Positions 16,084 through 24,387 of a stretch of DNA of 64,000 nt are shown here, in pieces. Numbering within the stretch: position 1 is the first letter of the stretch; each line of letters opens with the position of its first letter. The stretch spans positions 2,232,001 to 2,296,000 of the forward strand of contig OZ252297.1 in the NCBI GenBank assembly GCA_965250275.1, in the 5' to 3' direction. Below the pieces are notes generated by a model. That model searched no databases. It saw only the letters and a list, made by a program, of their open reading frames with translations, and was not told where the DNA came from. The translations under genes were made by a program, and so were the position numbers. The stretch comes from G965250275 sp965250275. Lineage in GTDB: Bacteria; Pseudomonadota; Alphaproteobacteria; Rhodobacterales; Rhodobacteraceae.

Positions 16084-17268
16084 TCAGTGCGGCGGATGCT
16101 CGGTTTCTTGCGACAACGGTGTGAGCTGGAACAACCGGGGCGTGGCCAGATGCAGACCACGGTCTGCGCATTCCTCGTAAAGAACACGCAACAGGATCGC
16201 CGGACTGCGCCGCATGTGGTCGCGGATCTTTTTGGTCAGCTTGGTTTCGGGCAGCGGTGCCATGTGAAAATAGACCGAGAACTGCAGCGCGTCATTCCCG
16301 GTTGCGGTCAGCAGCCAGGTCAGAGGCACATTCTGGTTGATCTGCAGATCGGGAATGTCGGCCAGACGGGCCGTCGTGGCATCGACCGCCTTATCCAGTC
16401 GGGCAAAGAGTGCCGCACGGCTTTCGCTGTCGCGCTCCGTCGCCGGGTAGGTCAGGTTCAGTTCAAAATGCCGCCGAAGGCCCTCGATCCCGGCACGTTT
16501 GGTCAGGTTTTCCAATGCACCGTCCAGCAGGTTGCTGTTGCGCAGGATGACCCGTTCGTTGGTGTCGACATTCAAGAGGAAAGCATAGATCGGCGTCAGC
16601 CGGTTGATGATGAAGAGCCGGTCTTCGTCCTTGAGCCGCACGGTGTCGCCTTCGTCCGCCATGCTGGACCCCAGCAGCGTCAGTCCGAAGTAAATGTCGG
16701 GAAACCACACCATGTTGGTTAGGATGAAAAACGCGGCGACTACGCCGACAAAGCCGGTGCGCGCGGTCAGGCCGTCCATTTGCCAGATCGTGATGATGCC
16801 GTAGATCACCAGGATCGACATCACCACCACCAGGATCAGCGTGGCCATGCGGCTGTGATAGCTGGCCATGGAGACGACCTTGCCGTCGATGCTCTTGCTG
16901 CGTCCGAACTTGCGATCCAGCCACTGCGCCAGAAGGTTGAAGGCCACCAGCATCAGGTAGATCATTGCCAGCGTGCCGGACGCCCGAACGAGGGTGCGCC
17001 CGTAATTGCCCTCCAACGCCTGATGCAGCGCGAGATCCGCAATCTGGAACCCGATGAAGATGACAATCACGGCGCGCAGTATGGTGGTCTGGAGCGCCTT
17101 GCGCTCAGGTCCGGCCACGGGCCCCAACAGCTTTGGGGCAAACTGGAAGAGCAGCGCGCCCAGAAGGACCATCAGGCTGGGCAGCACGTAGATCTGCAGC
17201 CCCTCGGGTATCCACTCCAACGCGGTCACGGCCGCCGGGACACGCTGGCCAACCAAGGCAGGTGGCAT
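16084..17268 (-). CDS. MscS-type mechanosensitive channel
   Basis: About 394 residues from the chosen ATG. An ATG 40 codons upstream exists, but the extra residues are not membrane-like. Four or five hydrophobic segments come first. A glycine/alanine-rich pore-like helix (FVGVVAAFFILTNMVW, then GLTLLGSSM) and a soluble beta domain (ADEGDTVRLKDEDRLFIINRLTP) follow, as in small-conductance channels that release solutes on hypo-osmotic shock. It points toward the EnvZ-like kinase. Both touch envelope stress, but no shared control can be shown. Confidence 0.75.
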   Translation of the reverse strand: MPPALVGQRVPAAVTALEWIPEGLQIYVLPSLMVLLGALLFQFAPKLLGPVAGPERKALQTTILRAVIVIFIGFQIADLALHQALEGNYGRTLVRASGTLAMIYLMLVAFNLLAQWLDRKFGRSKSIDGKVVSMASYHSRMATLILVVVMSILVIYGIITIWQMDGLTARTGFVGVVAAFFILTNMVWFPDIYFGLTLLGSSMADEGDTVRLKDEDRLFIINRLTPIYAFLLNVDTNERVILRNSNLLDGALENLTKRAGIEGLRRHFELNLTYPATERDSESRAALFARLDKAVDATTARLADIPDLQINQNVPLTWLLTATGNDALQFSVYFHMAPLPETKLTKKIRDHMRRSPAILLRVLYEECADRGLHLATPRLFQLTPLSQETEHPPH

Positions 17269-17465
17269 ATGGAAGGCAGGTGCGGGATGGAACAGTCTCT
17301 TGTCAGCCGGTGATGGGGCACAGCATTCCCCGAAGAGCCAATCTGCGTCAAGCGGGGGGTGAGAGTGCTGCCGATGCTGCGTGCACAAACCTTAACGCCC
17401 TTTAGGTAAGGCTAACAGTTTCGTATGGCGTTTGTTTGCTTCGCTTTCGGGAGTCTGCCAGTCAG

Positions 17466-18146
17466 CTAGCCGCCAGCATTTTCCTTTTCGAGCCAGGCAT
17501 TGCGGAGCGTCATGGGAAGCGCGCCGTCAACTCCAAGAAACAGAAAGTCCAGAGAGACACCATAGCGCCTGTTCATCTTTAATGCTCCATCCAGGGAAAG
17601 TTGATGGGTGCCGCCCTCCCACAATGCGAAGGCTGACCTCTCTACATCTATGGCATCAGAGTATTCGGCTTGGTTTAGTCCAAGCGTAGACCTGTGCCAC
17701 TTAATGCGATCCCCAATGTCCCGATAAGGCTTGATCGTTTCGTTTCGCGCTATGTCTGGGCTGTCTCCACCGGTGTTGCGATCGTCGCTCGGTGGCTCTG
17801 AGTCGGACTCGAAGCACTTGAGTAGCTCATTGTTGCGTGATCGCCGGTCTCGGTTGGGCGATGAGACCACAGCTTCAAATTGCTTAAGTACCTCGTCTTT
17901 GGACCCGCCACCCAGTAAATCGAGAATCGTCATATCCATCGCGTCTGCGATGCAAATCAGTGTGTCCAAACGCGGATGTTTGGCCTTTCGCTGTACAACT
18001 GCGTAAACCGAGGTTCGTGATAGTCCCGCCTTTTTGGCAAGGGTCACTCCGTTCAGACCTCGCCGTTCCATATGCCTTTGAATGTTGTCCGCTACTAGTT
18101 GGCCCAAATCGCTTTTGTCATAAGTTGTGTTTTCGTTATCAGACAT
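17466..18146 (-). CDS. Double XRE-family DNA-binding protein
   Basis: About 226 residues with two helix-turn-helix domains. The N-terminal one (about 10-70) contains VTLAKKAGLSRTSVYAVVQ. The C-terminal one (about 145-205) contains GLNQAEYSDAIDVERSAFALWE and ends in SLDFLFLG. A polar linker joins them. The ATG at 18146 has GGAG at a good distance, so the longer start at 18158 is not used. The style recalls phage-type repressors. It sits alone beside a tRNA gene, is less GC-rich than its neighbours, and may be a leftover of an inserted element. Confidence 0.75.
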   Translation of the reverse strand: MSDNENTTYDKSDLGQLVADNIQRHMERRGLNGVTLAKKAGLSRTSVYAVVQRKAKHPRLDTLICIADAMDMTILDLLGGGSKDEVLKQFEAVVSSPNRDRRSRNNELLKCFESDSEPPSDDRNTGGDSPDIARNETIKPYRDIGDRIKWHRSTLGLNQAEYSDAIDVERSAFALWEGGTHQLSLDGALKMNRRYGVSLDFLFLGVDGALPMTLRNAWLEKENAGG

Positions 18147-18347
18147 CGCGCGCTCCATTCAAATAAATCAAAAGCTGCGGCACTGTTCACACAAGTACCT
18201 TAACCGAGATCAAGTCATCTGACTTCGAAGGGCGAGAGGGAGGCCAAAATCGATACCGGCAATGCTCGTTCGGCGGCTATTGAATTGCGGTGGTGTGTCT
18301 TAAGCAATCGGAGAACGGGTCGCCTTGCTTGAGCAAGGTTACACTTT

Positions 18348-18424
18348 TGGTAGGCCCGGCAGGACTTGAACCCGCAACCAAAGCGTTATGAGCGCTCTGC
18401 TCTAACCAATTGAGCTACAGGCCC
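18348..18424 (-). tRNA. tRNA with CAT anticodon, probably tRNA-Ile2 (lysidine type)
   Basis: On the minus strand the gene starts GGGCCTG. It has D-arm AGCTCAATTGGTTAGAGC, anticodon loop CTCATAA and T-arm GGGTTCAAGTCC, and ends with an encoded CCA (18348-18350). CAT can mean Met or Ile2. The acceptor has C4-G69 and C5-G68 pairs, which are known recognition points of the lysidine synthetase TilS, so Ile2 is preferred over elongator Met. Confidence 0.88.
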
Positions 18425-18529
18425 GCCTGCGCCTGTGCGTATCATGATGGACCGGCGCGTCAAGCCTTACCGTTGCAAGCGTCAGCGCAATGGACTAACC
18501 CCCGCGCAACCAGTCGGAAGGACCGCGCA

Positions 18530-19576
18530 ATGACAGCAGGCAAGAACGGGATCACCTATGCAGAGGCCGGGGTGGATATCGATGCCGGAAACGCTCTGGT
18601 TGACCGCATCAAGCCCGCAGCCAAGGCGACGACCCGACCCGGCGTGATGAGCGGGCTGGGCGGGTTCGGCGCGCTTTTTGATCTGAAAGGGGCAGGGTAC
18701 ACCGATCCGATCCTGGTGGCGGCCACGGACGGTGTGGGCACCAAGCTGCGGATCGCCATTGACACAGGGCATGTAGATGACGTTGGCGTAGATCTTGTGG
18801 CGATGTGTGTGAACGACCTGATCTGCCAGGGGGCGGAGCCGCTGTTTTTCCTCGACTATTTCGCCACCGGAAAGCTCGACACCGATCAGGCCGCCCGGAT
18901 TGTCGAAGGCATCGCACGGGGGTGCCAGGGTGCCAATTGTGCGCTAATCGGCGGCGAAACCGCCGAAATGCCGGGCATGTATCCGCCGGGCGATTTTGAT
19001 CTGGCGGGCTTTGCCGTCGGCGCCATGGAACGCGGGACGGGCCTGCCCGAAGGGGTCCGCGAAGGGGATGAGCTGCTGGGGTTGGCCAGCGATGGGGTGC
19101 ATTCAAACGGGTACTCGCTGGTGCGCAAACTGGTCGAGATCTCCGGGCTTGGCTGGGACGCCGAATGTCCTTTTCAGCAAGGCACTCTTGGAGAGGTGCT
19201 GTTAACGCCCACCCGGCTCTATGTGCGGTCCGCATTGGAGGCTGTGCGGGAGGGCGGCGTGCACGCGCTGGCCCACATTACCGGCGGGGGATTGACCGAG
19301 AACCTGCCACGCATCCTGCCCGATGGGCTGGGCGTGGAGGTCGATCTGGCCTCTTGGGACCTGCCGCCCGTGTTCAAATGGCTCGCGCAAACCGGCGGCA
19401 TGGCCGAAGCGGAAATGCTCAAGACCTTCAATTGCGGGATCGGTCTGGTTCTGGTGGTTGCAGGGGATCAGGCCGAAGCGCTGACCGCGCTGCTTCGCGA
19501 TGCCGGTGAAACCGTCACACAGATCGGAAGCGTCACGGCATCCTCGGGCGTCAGCTATCGTGGGGCACTCCTGTGA
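18530..19576 (+). CDS. purM: Phosphoribosylformylglycinamidine cyclo-ligase (AIR synthetase)
   Basis: The 348-residue protein has the PurM signature: GLGGFGALFDL, ATDGVGTKLRIA, VAMCVNDLICQGAEPLFFLDY and IGGETAEMPGMY. It uses ATP to close the imidazole ring of AIR, step five of purine synthesis. The ATG at 18530 follows GGAAGG and gives the family's normal length; the open frame further upstream runs into the tRNA and is not used. The stop overlaps the GTG start of purN, so both are made from one message. Confidence 0.96.
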   Translation: MTAGKNGITYAEAGVDIDAGNALVDRIKPAAKATTRPGVMSGLGGFGALFDLKGAGYTDPILVAATDGVGTKLRIAIDTGHVDDVGVDLVAMCVNDLICQGAEPLFFLDYFATGKLDTDQAARIVEGIARGCQGANCALIGGETAEMPGMYPPGDFDLAGFAVGAMERGTGLPEGVREGDELLGLASDGVHSNGYSLVRKLVEISGLGWDAECPFQQGTLGEVLLTPTRLYVRSALEAVREGGVHALAHITGGGLTENLPRILPDGLGVEVDLASWDLPPVFKWLAQTGGMAEAEMLKTFNCGIGLVLVVAGDQAEALTALLRDAGETVTQIGSVTASSGVSYRGALL

Positions 19577-20169
19577 CGCACAAGCGGGTGGCCATCCTGA
19601 TTTCCGGGGGCGGATCGAACATGCTTGCGCTGGCCCGCGATATGGTCGGCGATCACCCGGCACGTCCTGTTCTGGTGTTGTCGAACACTGCGGCGGCCGG
19701 TGGGCTGGAAAGGGCGGCCGCCCTTGGCATACCCATCGCTGTTGTCGACCATCGACCCTTTGCCGGGGACAGGGAAGCGTTTCAGGAGGCCCTGCTCGAA
19801 CCGATCCTTGCGGCGCGCCCGGACATCCTGTGTCTGGCTGGGTTCATGCGGGTTCTGACACCCTCCTTTGTGGACCCGTGGGCGGGGCGCATGTTGAACA
19901 TTCACCCTTCGCTCTTGCCGCTGCACAAGGGGCTCCACACCCATGCGCGTGCATTGGCGGCGGGCGATTCCGAACACGGCTGCACGGTGCACGAAGTGAC
20001 TGCCGCGCTCGACGATGGCCCGATCCTTGGTCAGGCACGCTTGCCCGTGCGCCCCGAAGACACCGCCGAGACCCTGGCGCGCCGGGTGCTGGAGCTGGAG
20101 CATCAGCTCTATCCGGCTGTGCTGCGGCGCTTTGCAAGCGGCGACCGAACCCCTGTTTATTTGCCCTGA
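19573..20169 (+). CDS. purN: Phosphoribosylglycinamide formyltransferase 1
   Basis: The 198-residue protein begins with the family's VAILISGGGSNM loop. It contains the formyl-folate site with ICLAGFMRVL, the catalytic segment NIHPSLLP and a later HEV...DDGPI. It transfers a formyl group from 10-formyl-tetrahydrofolate to GAR, step three of purine synthesis. The start is GTG (19573), overlapping the purM stop by three bases, which implies translational coupling. Length is normal. Confidence 0.95.
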   Translation: MTHKRVAILISGGGSNMLALARDMVGDHPARPVLVLSNTAAAGGLERAAALGIPIAVVDHRPFAGDREAFQEALLEPILAARPDILCLAGFMRVLTPSFVDPWAGRMLNIHPSLLPLHKGLHTHARALAAGDSEHGCTVHEVTAALDDGPILGQARLPVRPEDTAETLARRVLELEHQLYPAVLRRFASGDRTPVYLP

Positions 20170-20257
20170 GGTCGGTGACGCCGCCCTCACGTCAACTTTG
20201 CATTCACCCCAACTTGGCGTATGAAAGACCGCTGAGGGTGGGGGAAACTGAACCGAT

Positions 20258-20274
20258 CACAGGCGCTGCCTGTG
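20258..20274 (+). promoter_or_regulatory. Perfect hairpin in the rnd leader
   Basis: CACAGGC pairs with GCCTGTG around a 3-base loop, ending 16 bases before the rnd start codon. No T-run follows, so it is not a standard terminator. It may shape rnd translation or the purN message end. Confidence 0.35.
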
Positions 20275-20290
20275 AAACAAGAAGAAGACG

Positions 20291-21448
20291 ATGAAAACTC
20301 TCACAACAAATCAGGAACTTGAAGCGTTTTGCGAAGCCGCTGCCGCGTATCCCTATGTGACCGTGGATACAGAGTTCCTGCGCGAGCGCACCTATTACTC
20401 AAAGCTTTGCCTTATCCAGTTGGCGGTGCCGGCTGAGGGTGAGGACAGCGCGGTTCTTGTGGATCCTCTGGTTGAGGGTCTGTCGCTGGAGCCGCTATAC
20501 GCCCTGTTCCGAAACCCGGACGTGGTCAAAGTGTTCCACGCCGCGCGACAAGACCTTGAGATCTTCTGGGTCGATGCCGGGGTCTTTCCGGAACCTCTTT
20601 TTGACACGCAGGTTGCGGCGATGGTGTGCGGTTTCGGAGAACAGGTCGGCTATGAAACTCTGGTGCGCAAGATCGTGCGGCAGCCTCTGGACAAGACCTC
20701 CCGCTTCACGGACTGGTCACGCCGCCCGCTCAGTGCTGCGCAAAAGACCTATGCATTGGCGGACGTCACCCACTTGCGCGATATCTATGAACATCTGTCT
20801 GCGGAGCTGGAGAAAACCGGGCGCAGCCGCTGGGTGGCGGAAGAGCTGCAAACACTCACCAACCCCGCCACTTATGACGTCCAACCGGACGCGGCCTGGA
20901 AGCGGATCAAGACCCGCACGAATTCGCCGCGCTTTCTGGGCATTGTCCGGGAACTGGCCGCGTTCCGCGAGACCTATGCCCAAACGAACAATGTCCCGCG
21001 CAACCGGGTGTTCAAGGACGATGCCCTGATCGAGTTGGCGTCGACGAAACCGAAATCCACGAATGATCTGGGCCAGTCCCGCCTCTTGTTGCGCGAGGCA
21101 CGGCGGGGCGCCATTGCCGAGGGAATTCTGGAGGCCGTCGCGGCCGGTTTGAACGCGGATCCCGATAGCCTGCCGCAACCTGATCGATCCCGCGAAAAAA
21201 TGCAGGTGAATCCCGCTCTTGCTGATCTGCTGCGGGTGCTCTTGAAGGCCAAGACTGAAAGCGCAGGCGTCGCGGCGAAGCTGATTGCGCCTGCGGCGGA
21301 TCTGGATGCCATTGCGTCGGGGTTGCGGGATGTCCCGGCCCTGGGGGGATGGCGTTTGGAGGTGTTCGGTGCAGACGCACTGCGTCTGTGCGAGGGTCGG
21401 ATTGCGCTGGCTGCGACAGGTCAAACCGTCACAATCGTGGAGCTCTAA
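20291..21448 (+). CDS. rnd: Ribonuclease D
   Basis: The 385-residue protein has the DEDD exonuclease motifs: VDTEFLRERTYY (Exo I), HAARQDLEIFW (Exo II) and the Exo III region AQKTYALADVTHL with Tyr and Asp. An HRDC domain follows at about 205-285. It trims the 3' ends of tRNA precursors. AGAAGAAG precedes the ATG. It follows purN by about 120 bases that include a perfect 7-bp hairpin. Confidence 0.95.
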   Translation: MKTLTTNQELEAFCEAAAAYPYVTVDTEFLRERTYYSKLCLIQLAVPAEGEDSAVLVDPLVEGLSLEPLYALFRNPDVVKVFHAARQDLEIFWVDAGVFPEPLFDTQVAAMVCGFGEQVGYETLVRKIVRQPLDKTSRFTDWSRRPLSAAQKTYALADVTHLRDIYEHLSAELEKTGRSRWVAEELQTLTNPATYDVQPDAAWKRIKTRTNSPRFLGIVRELAAFRETYAQTNNVPRNRVFKDDALIELASTKPKSTNDLGQSRLLLREARRGAIAEGILEAVAAGLNADPDSLPQPDRSREKMQVNPALADLLRVLLKAKTESAGVAAKLIAPAADLDAIASGLRDVPALGGWRLEVFGADALRLCEGRIALAATGQTVTIVEL

Positions 21449-21450
21449 GG

Positions 21451-21942
21451 TCAGTTGCGCCGGGATTCCTGCGCGTTCTGACGTCCCGACACCCGGATGG
21501 CGCGAACACCGGTCAAATCGTCTTCCGAAAGGCTGTAAGCGGCGGTGAGCGTGCGCGTGCGTTCGGTCCCGACAGGGCGCGGACGTTCGGGGTAAATCAC
21601 GCGAAACGAGAAATTCAGTACGCCGTTGGCGTCCGGACCCAAGGGATCGTTTTCAGGTCGTAGCTCTGCACCAAAGGCGCCCTGCCGCCCTGCAACCCCG
21701 GTTGCCGTCACAATGGCGCCGTTGATCGCGCGCTCCACACGGATTTCGCGCACCACGTCCACCAGAACAGAGACATCCTCCGGTTCGGGCCGGGACAGGA
21801 TGGAATTGCGTTGTGCCGGCAGAAGCGGATTGGTCGACCCGGCGGACGCTTCGGTGGGTGCGGATCGGCCACCGCCAAACCAATTGCCGCATCCCGACAG
21901 GATCAGTGAAGTGGCCAGTATGATGTAGACGGGTCTGCGCAT
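21451..21942 (-). CDS. Small predicted lipoprotein
   Basis: About 163 residues from the ATG at 21942. A short basic start and hydrophobic run end in the lipobox LSGC, so the Cys would be lipidated and the protein held at the membrane. The rest has a proline-rich linker, then a domain with VVREIRVERAINGAIVTATG and a C-terminal AYSLSEDDLTGVRAIRVSGR. No named domain was recognised. It is convergent with rnd (2 bases apart) and divergent from sufE. Confidence 0.8.
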   Translation of the reverse strand: MRRPVYIILATSLILSGCGNWFGGGRSAPTEASAGSTNPLLPAQRNSILSRPEPEDVSVLVDVVREIRVERAINGAIVTATGVAGRQGAFGAELRPENDPLGPDANGVLNFSFRVIYPERPRPVGTERTRTLTAAYSLSEDDLTGVRAIRVSGRQNAQESRRN

Positions 21943-22074
21943 GAAAGCCTGCCGGAACTGTTGCTCTGCCATCGGTTAGCCTATCCGCCGGTCGATGAAA
22001 AGGATCAAGGCGGACTGGACAGGCAGTGTCCTTGGGCATACCTGAGAACCCGAAACCGATTTGGGACAGATGCG

Positions 22075-22503
22075 ATGGCCAGCGCCGCCTTTGAAGAGAT
22101 TGTTGAGGATTTTGAATTCCTTGAGGATTGGGAAGACCGGTACCGCTACGTCATCGAAGAGGGCAAGAAGATGACGCCGCTGGACGAGGCGTTCAAAGTG
22201 CCGGCGACCAAGGTAGACGGATGCGCCAGCCAGGTCTGGCTGCATCCGCAGATCGACAACGGCATTTTCCGTTTTGATGGTGAGAGTGACGCCATGATCG
22301 TAAGGGGTCTGATCGCGGTGTTGCGGGCACTTTACAATGATCTACCGCTTGCGGAGGTGGCCAAAGTTGATGCGCGGTCAGAGATGTCGCGCCTCGGTTT
22401 GAACGACCATTTGTCGGCGCAACGCTCGAACGGTCTGCGCGCAATGATCGAGCGCATTCGCTTTGTTGCCGCGCAGGCGACAGTCGAGGTGACGCAGCCC
22501 TGA
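22075..22503 (+). CDS. sufE: SufE family cysteine-desulfuration protein
   Basis: The 142-residue protein matches SufE: the conserved VDGCASQVWL carries the active cysteine that accepts sulfur from SufS. The helical flanks (FEEIVEDFEFLEDWEDRYRYVIE and GLNDHLSAQRSNGLRAMIERIR) are family-typical. It would feed Fe-S cluster assembly. The ATG at 22075 gives the right length. No other suf gene lies in the window. Confidence 0.93.
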   Translation: MASAAFEEIVEDFEFLEDWEDRYRYVIEEGKKMTPLDEAFKVPATKVDGCASQVWLHPQIDNGIFRFDGESDAMIVRGLIAVLRALYNDLPLAEVAKVDARSEMSRLGLNDHLSAQRSNGLRAMIERIRFVAAQATVEVTQP

Positions 22504-22562
22504 TTGACGTCAAGTGTCTTCATTTACTGGCGTTTTTGTCCAATAGGCGCCGCACTTACAAC

Positions 22563-22591
22563 TTGATTGAGACCGGGAATCGGCATAGTTT
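22563..22591 (+). promoter_or_regulatory. Possible sigma-70 promoter of the VPLPA-CTERM gene
   Basis: TTGATT (22563-22568), a 17-base spacer and TAGTTT (22586-22591) fit a moderate housekeeping promoter. It would leave a leader of about 75 bases before the ATG at 22674. Confidence 0.4.
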
Positions 22592-22673
22592 TGCCTTAAT
22601 GAATGCGGTGCGATTTCTGTGGGAAGAATTGCTCCGGGGTGTTTTGGTATTAAGAACAAGGGGTTCTGGGAAA

Positions 22674-23360
22674 ATGAAAAAGATACTTCTTCCATTGGCA
22701 ATTTCTGCTGGGCTGATGGGGACAGCGGCAACAGCAGCCACGCTGAACATTGTGCCGGGGTCATTGCCACCTTCTGGGGCGAACAATTTCTCCAGCGACT
22801 TGGATGCATTCTTTGGTGTCGGAAACTACGCATTTGGCATCATCTCTTCCATCGTGACGGAAGCTGGCGGTGACGAAACTCTGAAATACACAGAACTCGC
22901 GGCGGAGAGCGGCTATACAAACGGGTTTAGAAACTCAGACGGGTCGAAGTTTGTCGAGGAGAGCCCGAATAGTTTCCTTAACGCTTTTCCGACTGGTACT
23001 GGCGATGGGTTTAGCGAAACCTACAGCGCGTCAACCGTTCTTAAGGATGGTAGCCTCCAGTTTTACGTTGCATCAGGAGATGCAAACGCTGTCGATGCAC
23101 AGATGGGCGAAAGTGGGTTCGGTGTCTTCTACAGCACTTTGTCGTCTGGCGACACAGGCTACAGGGACGAGTGGATCTTTGCCTTTGACGACAATGGAGC
23201 CGGGCCCGACGACAACCACGATGATTACCTTATCCTCGTTGAGTCTGACTTTAAGGACACCCGGATAAACGAGATCCCGGTTCCGGCCAGTGCGCTGCTT
23301 CTGGGTGGTGCAATCGCAGGGCTGGGCTTTGCCCGTCGGCGGAAGCAAAAGAAATCCTGA
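22674..23360 (+). CDS. VPLPA-CTERM exosortase-sorted secreted protein
   Basis: The 228-residue protein has an N-terminal signal peptide (MKKILLPLAISAGLMGTAAT, cut near the Ala-rich end). A polar, acidic extracellular middle follows. The C-terminal sorting tail has VPASALLLGGAIAGLGFA followed by basic RRRKQKK. This tail is the VPLPA variant of PEP-CTERM signals, which an exosortase (XrtD-type in related bacteria) recognises. The middle has no recognised fold. Such proteins usually belong to envelope or biofilm material. A strong terminator follows, so it is a single-gene unit. No exosortase gene is in the window. Confidence 0.85.
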   Translation: MKKILLPLAISAGLMGTAATAATLNIVPGSLPPSGANNFSSDLDAFFGVGNYAFGIISSIVTEAGGDETLKYTELAAESGYTNGFRNSDGSKFVEESPNSFLNAFPTGTGDGFSETYSASTVLKDGSLQFYVASGDANAVDAQMGESGFGVFYSTLSSGDTGYRDEWIFAFDDNGAGPDDNHDDYLILVESDFKDTRINEIPVPASALLLGGAIAGLGFARRRKQKKS

Positions 23361-23384
23361 TCTTCACCCTCTAACGGGTCTAGG

Positions 23385-23420
23385 CTTGGGGCGCGGGTTT
23401 TCCGCGCCCCAAGTGTTTTC
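23385..23420 (+). terminator. Strong intrinsic terminator after the VPLPA-CTERM gene
   Basis: A perfect 12-bp stem (23385-23396 with 23402-23413, loop GTTTT) is followed by TGTTTTC. It may also stop the convergent HpcH-type gene. Confidence 0.85.
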
Positions 23421-23449
23421 GGGCCAGCGATTGCTACGACGGGTTTGAG

Positions 23450-24202
23450 CTATTGCGCCCAGTCGCGCAGGTCGGATGCCTTTTGGCGCAGCCACAGGAC
23501 GTCGAAACCCGCAATCAGTCTGTAGCCTTTTGCCCGTAGCGCCCGCGCTTGTGGTTCAGCGAGGCAGTTGCCGCCCAGGGGAAGGCCAGCTTTCGCAGCT
23601 GCTGCCTCGACCTTACTTTGTGCCTCGAGAAAATCAGGATGCTCAAACTGTCCCGACACACCCAGCGACGTCGACAGGTCAAACGTGGCCAGCACCAGCA
23701 TGTCGACGCCGTCCACCGCGCAAATGGCTTCGATGTTCTCGACCGCCCGTGATGTTTCGATCAACAAACAACAAACCAGGCTTTCCTCTACCTCTGACTG
23801 GTAAGACGGCAAGTCGGTTTGCCAGCGTGACTGGGCCAGAAACGGGCCGAACCCGCGGGTTCCACGTGGCGGGTAGCGTAGACTGTCTACAGCCGCTTTG
23901 GCGTCTTCGGCCGTGTCAATCAGCGGGAAGACAATGCCTTCGGCTCCAAGATCCAGAGCGCGCTTGACCTGATCCGGTGTCGATCGGGCCACCCGTACAA
24001 GGGGGGCGCATGTCGTTCCGGCCGTTGCAGCAATCATCGCGTGTGCACTGCCATAGTCGACTGCCCCGTGCTCGAGATCAACAATCACGCAATCCAGCCC
24101 GGCCGCGGCCAGCGCCTGCGTGACCGTCGCGGACGGAATGGTGCACACCGCGCCGCTCAGGCAATCGGATGTTTCCGTCAGTTTTCGTTTGAGACTGAGC
24201 AT
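23450..24202 (-). CDS. HpcH/HpaI-type aldolase or citrate lyase-like enzyme
   Basis: The 250-residue protein fits the HpcH/HpaI barrel family: VIVDLEHGAVDY near the start, LVRVARSTPDQVKRALDLGAEGIVFPLI with the metal-site region, and RYPPRGTRGFGP. These class II enzymes split 2-keto acids such as 4-hydroxy-2-oxo-heptanedioate with a divalent metal. The real substrate is unknown. The ATG at 24202 gives the normal length. It is divergent from the FAD/GcvT-type oxidoreductase, with which it may share a promoter region. Confidence 0.85.
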   Translation of the reverse strand: MLSLKRKLTETSDCLSGAVCTIPSATVTQALAAAGLDCVIVDLEHGAVDYGSAHAMIAATAGTTCAPLVRVARSTPDQVKRALDLGAEGIVFPLIDTAEDAKAAVDSLRYPPRGTRGFGPFLAQSRWQTDLPSYQSEVEESLVCCLLIETSRAVENIEAICAVDGVDMLVLATFDLSTSLGVSGQFEHPDFLEAQSKVEAAAAKAGLPLGGNCLAEPQARALRAKGYRLIAGFDVLWLRQKASDLRDWAQ

Positions 24203-24387
24203 GGGGTCTGATCTCCGGGTGCTTGTGCCGCAGATGCTAGGTAGCAACACGAGATGAACCAACAAAGAAGTGAGGTCAGAGCAAGACCAGTTGTCCTTGC
24301 GCGACGCATGATGTCGTGAAAGGGCAATTCGGACCAAGGTCGGCGCGCCAAGGTGCCGTGAGCAAAAAACCGGATGCAGGAACAGAC

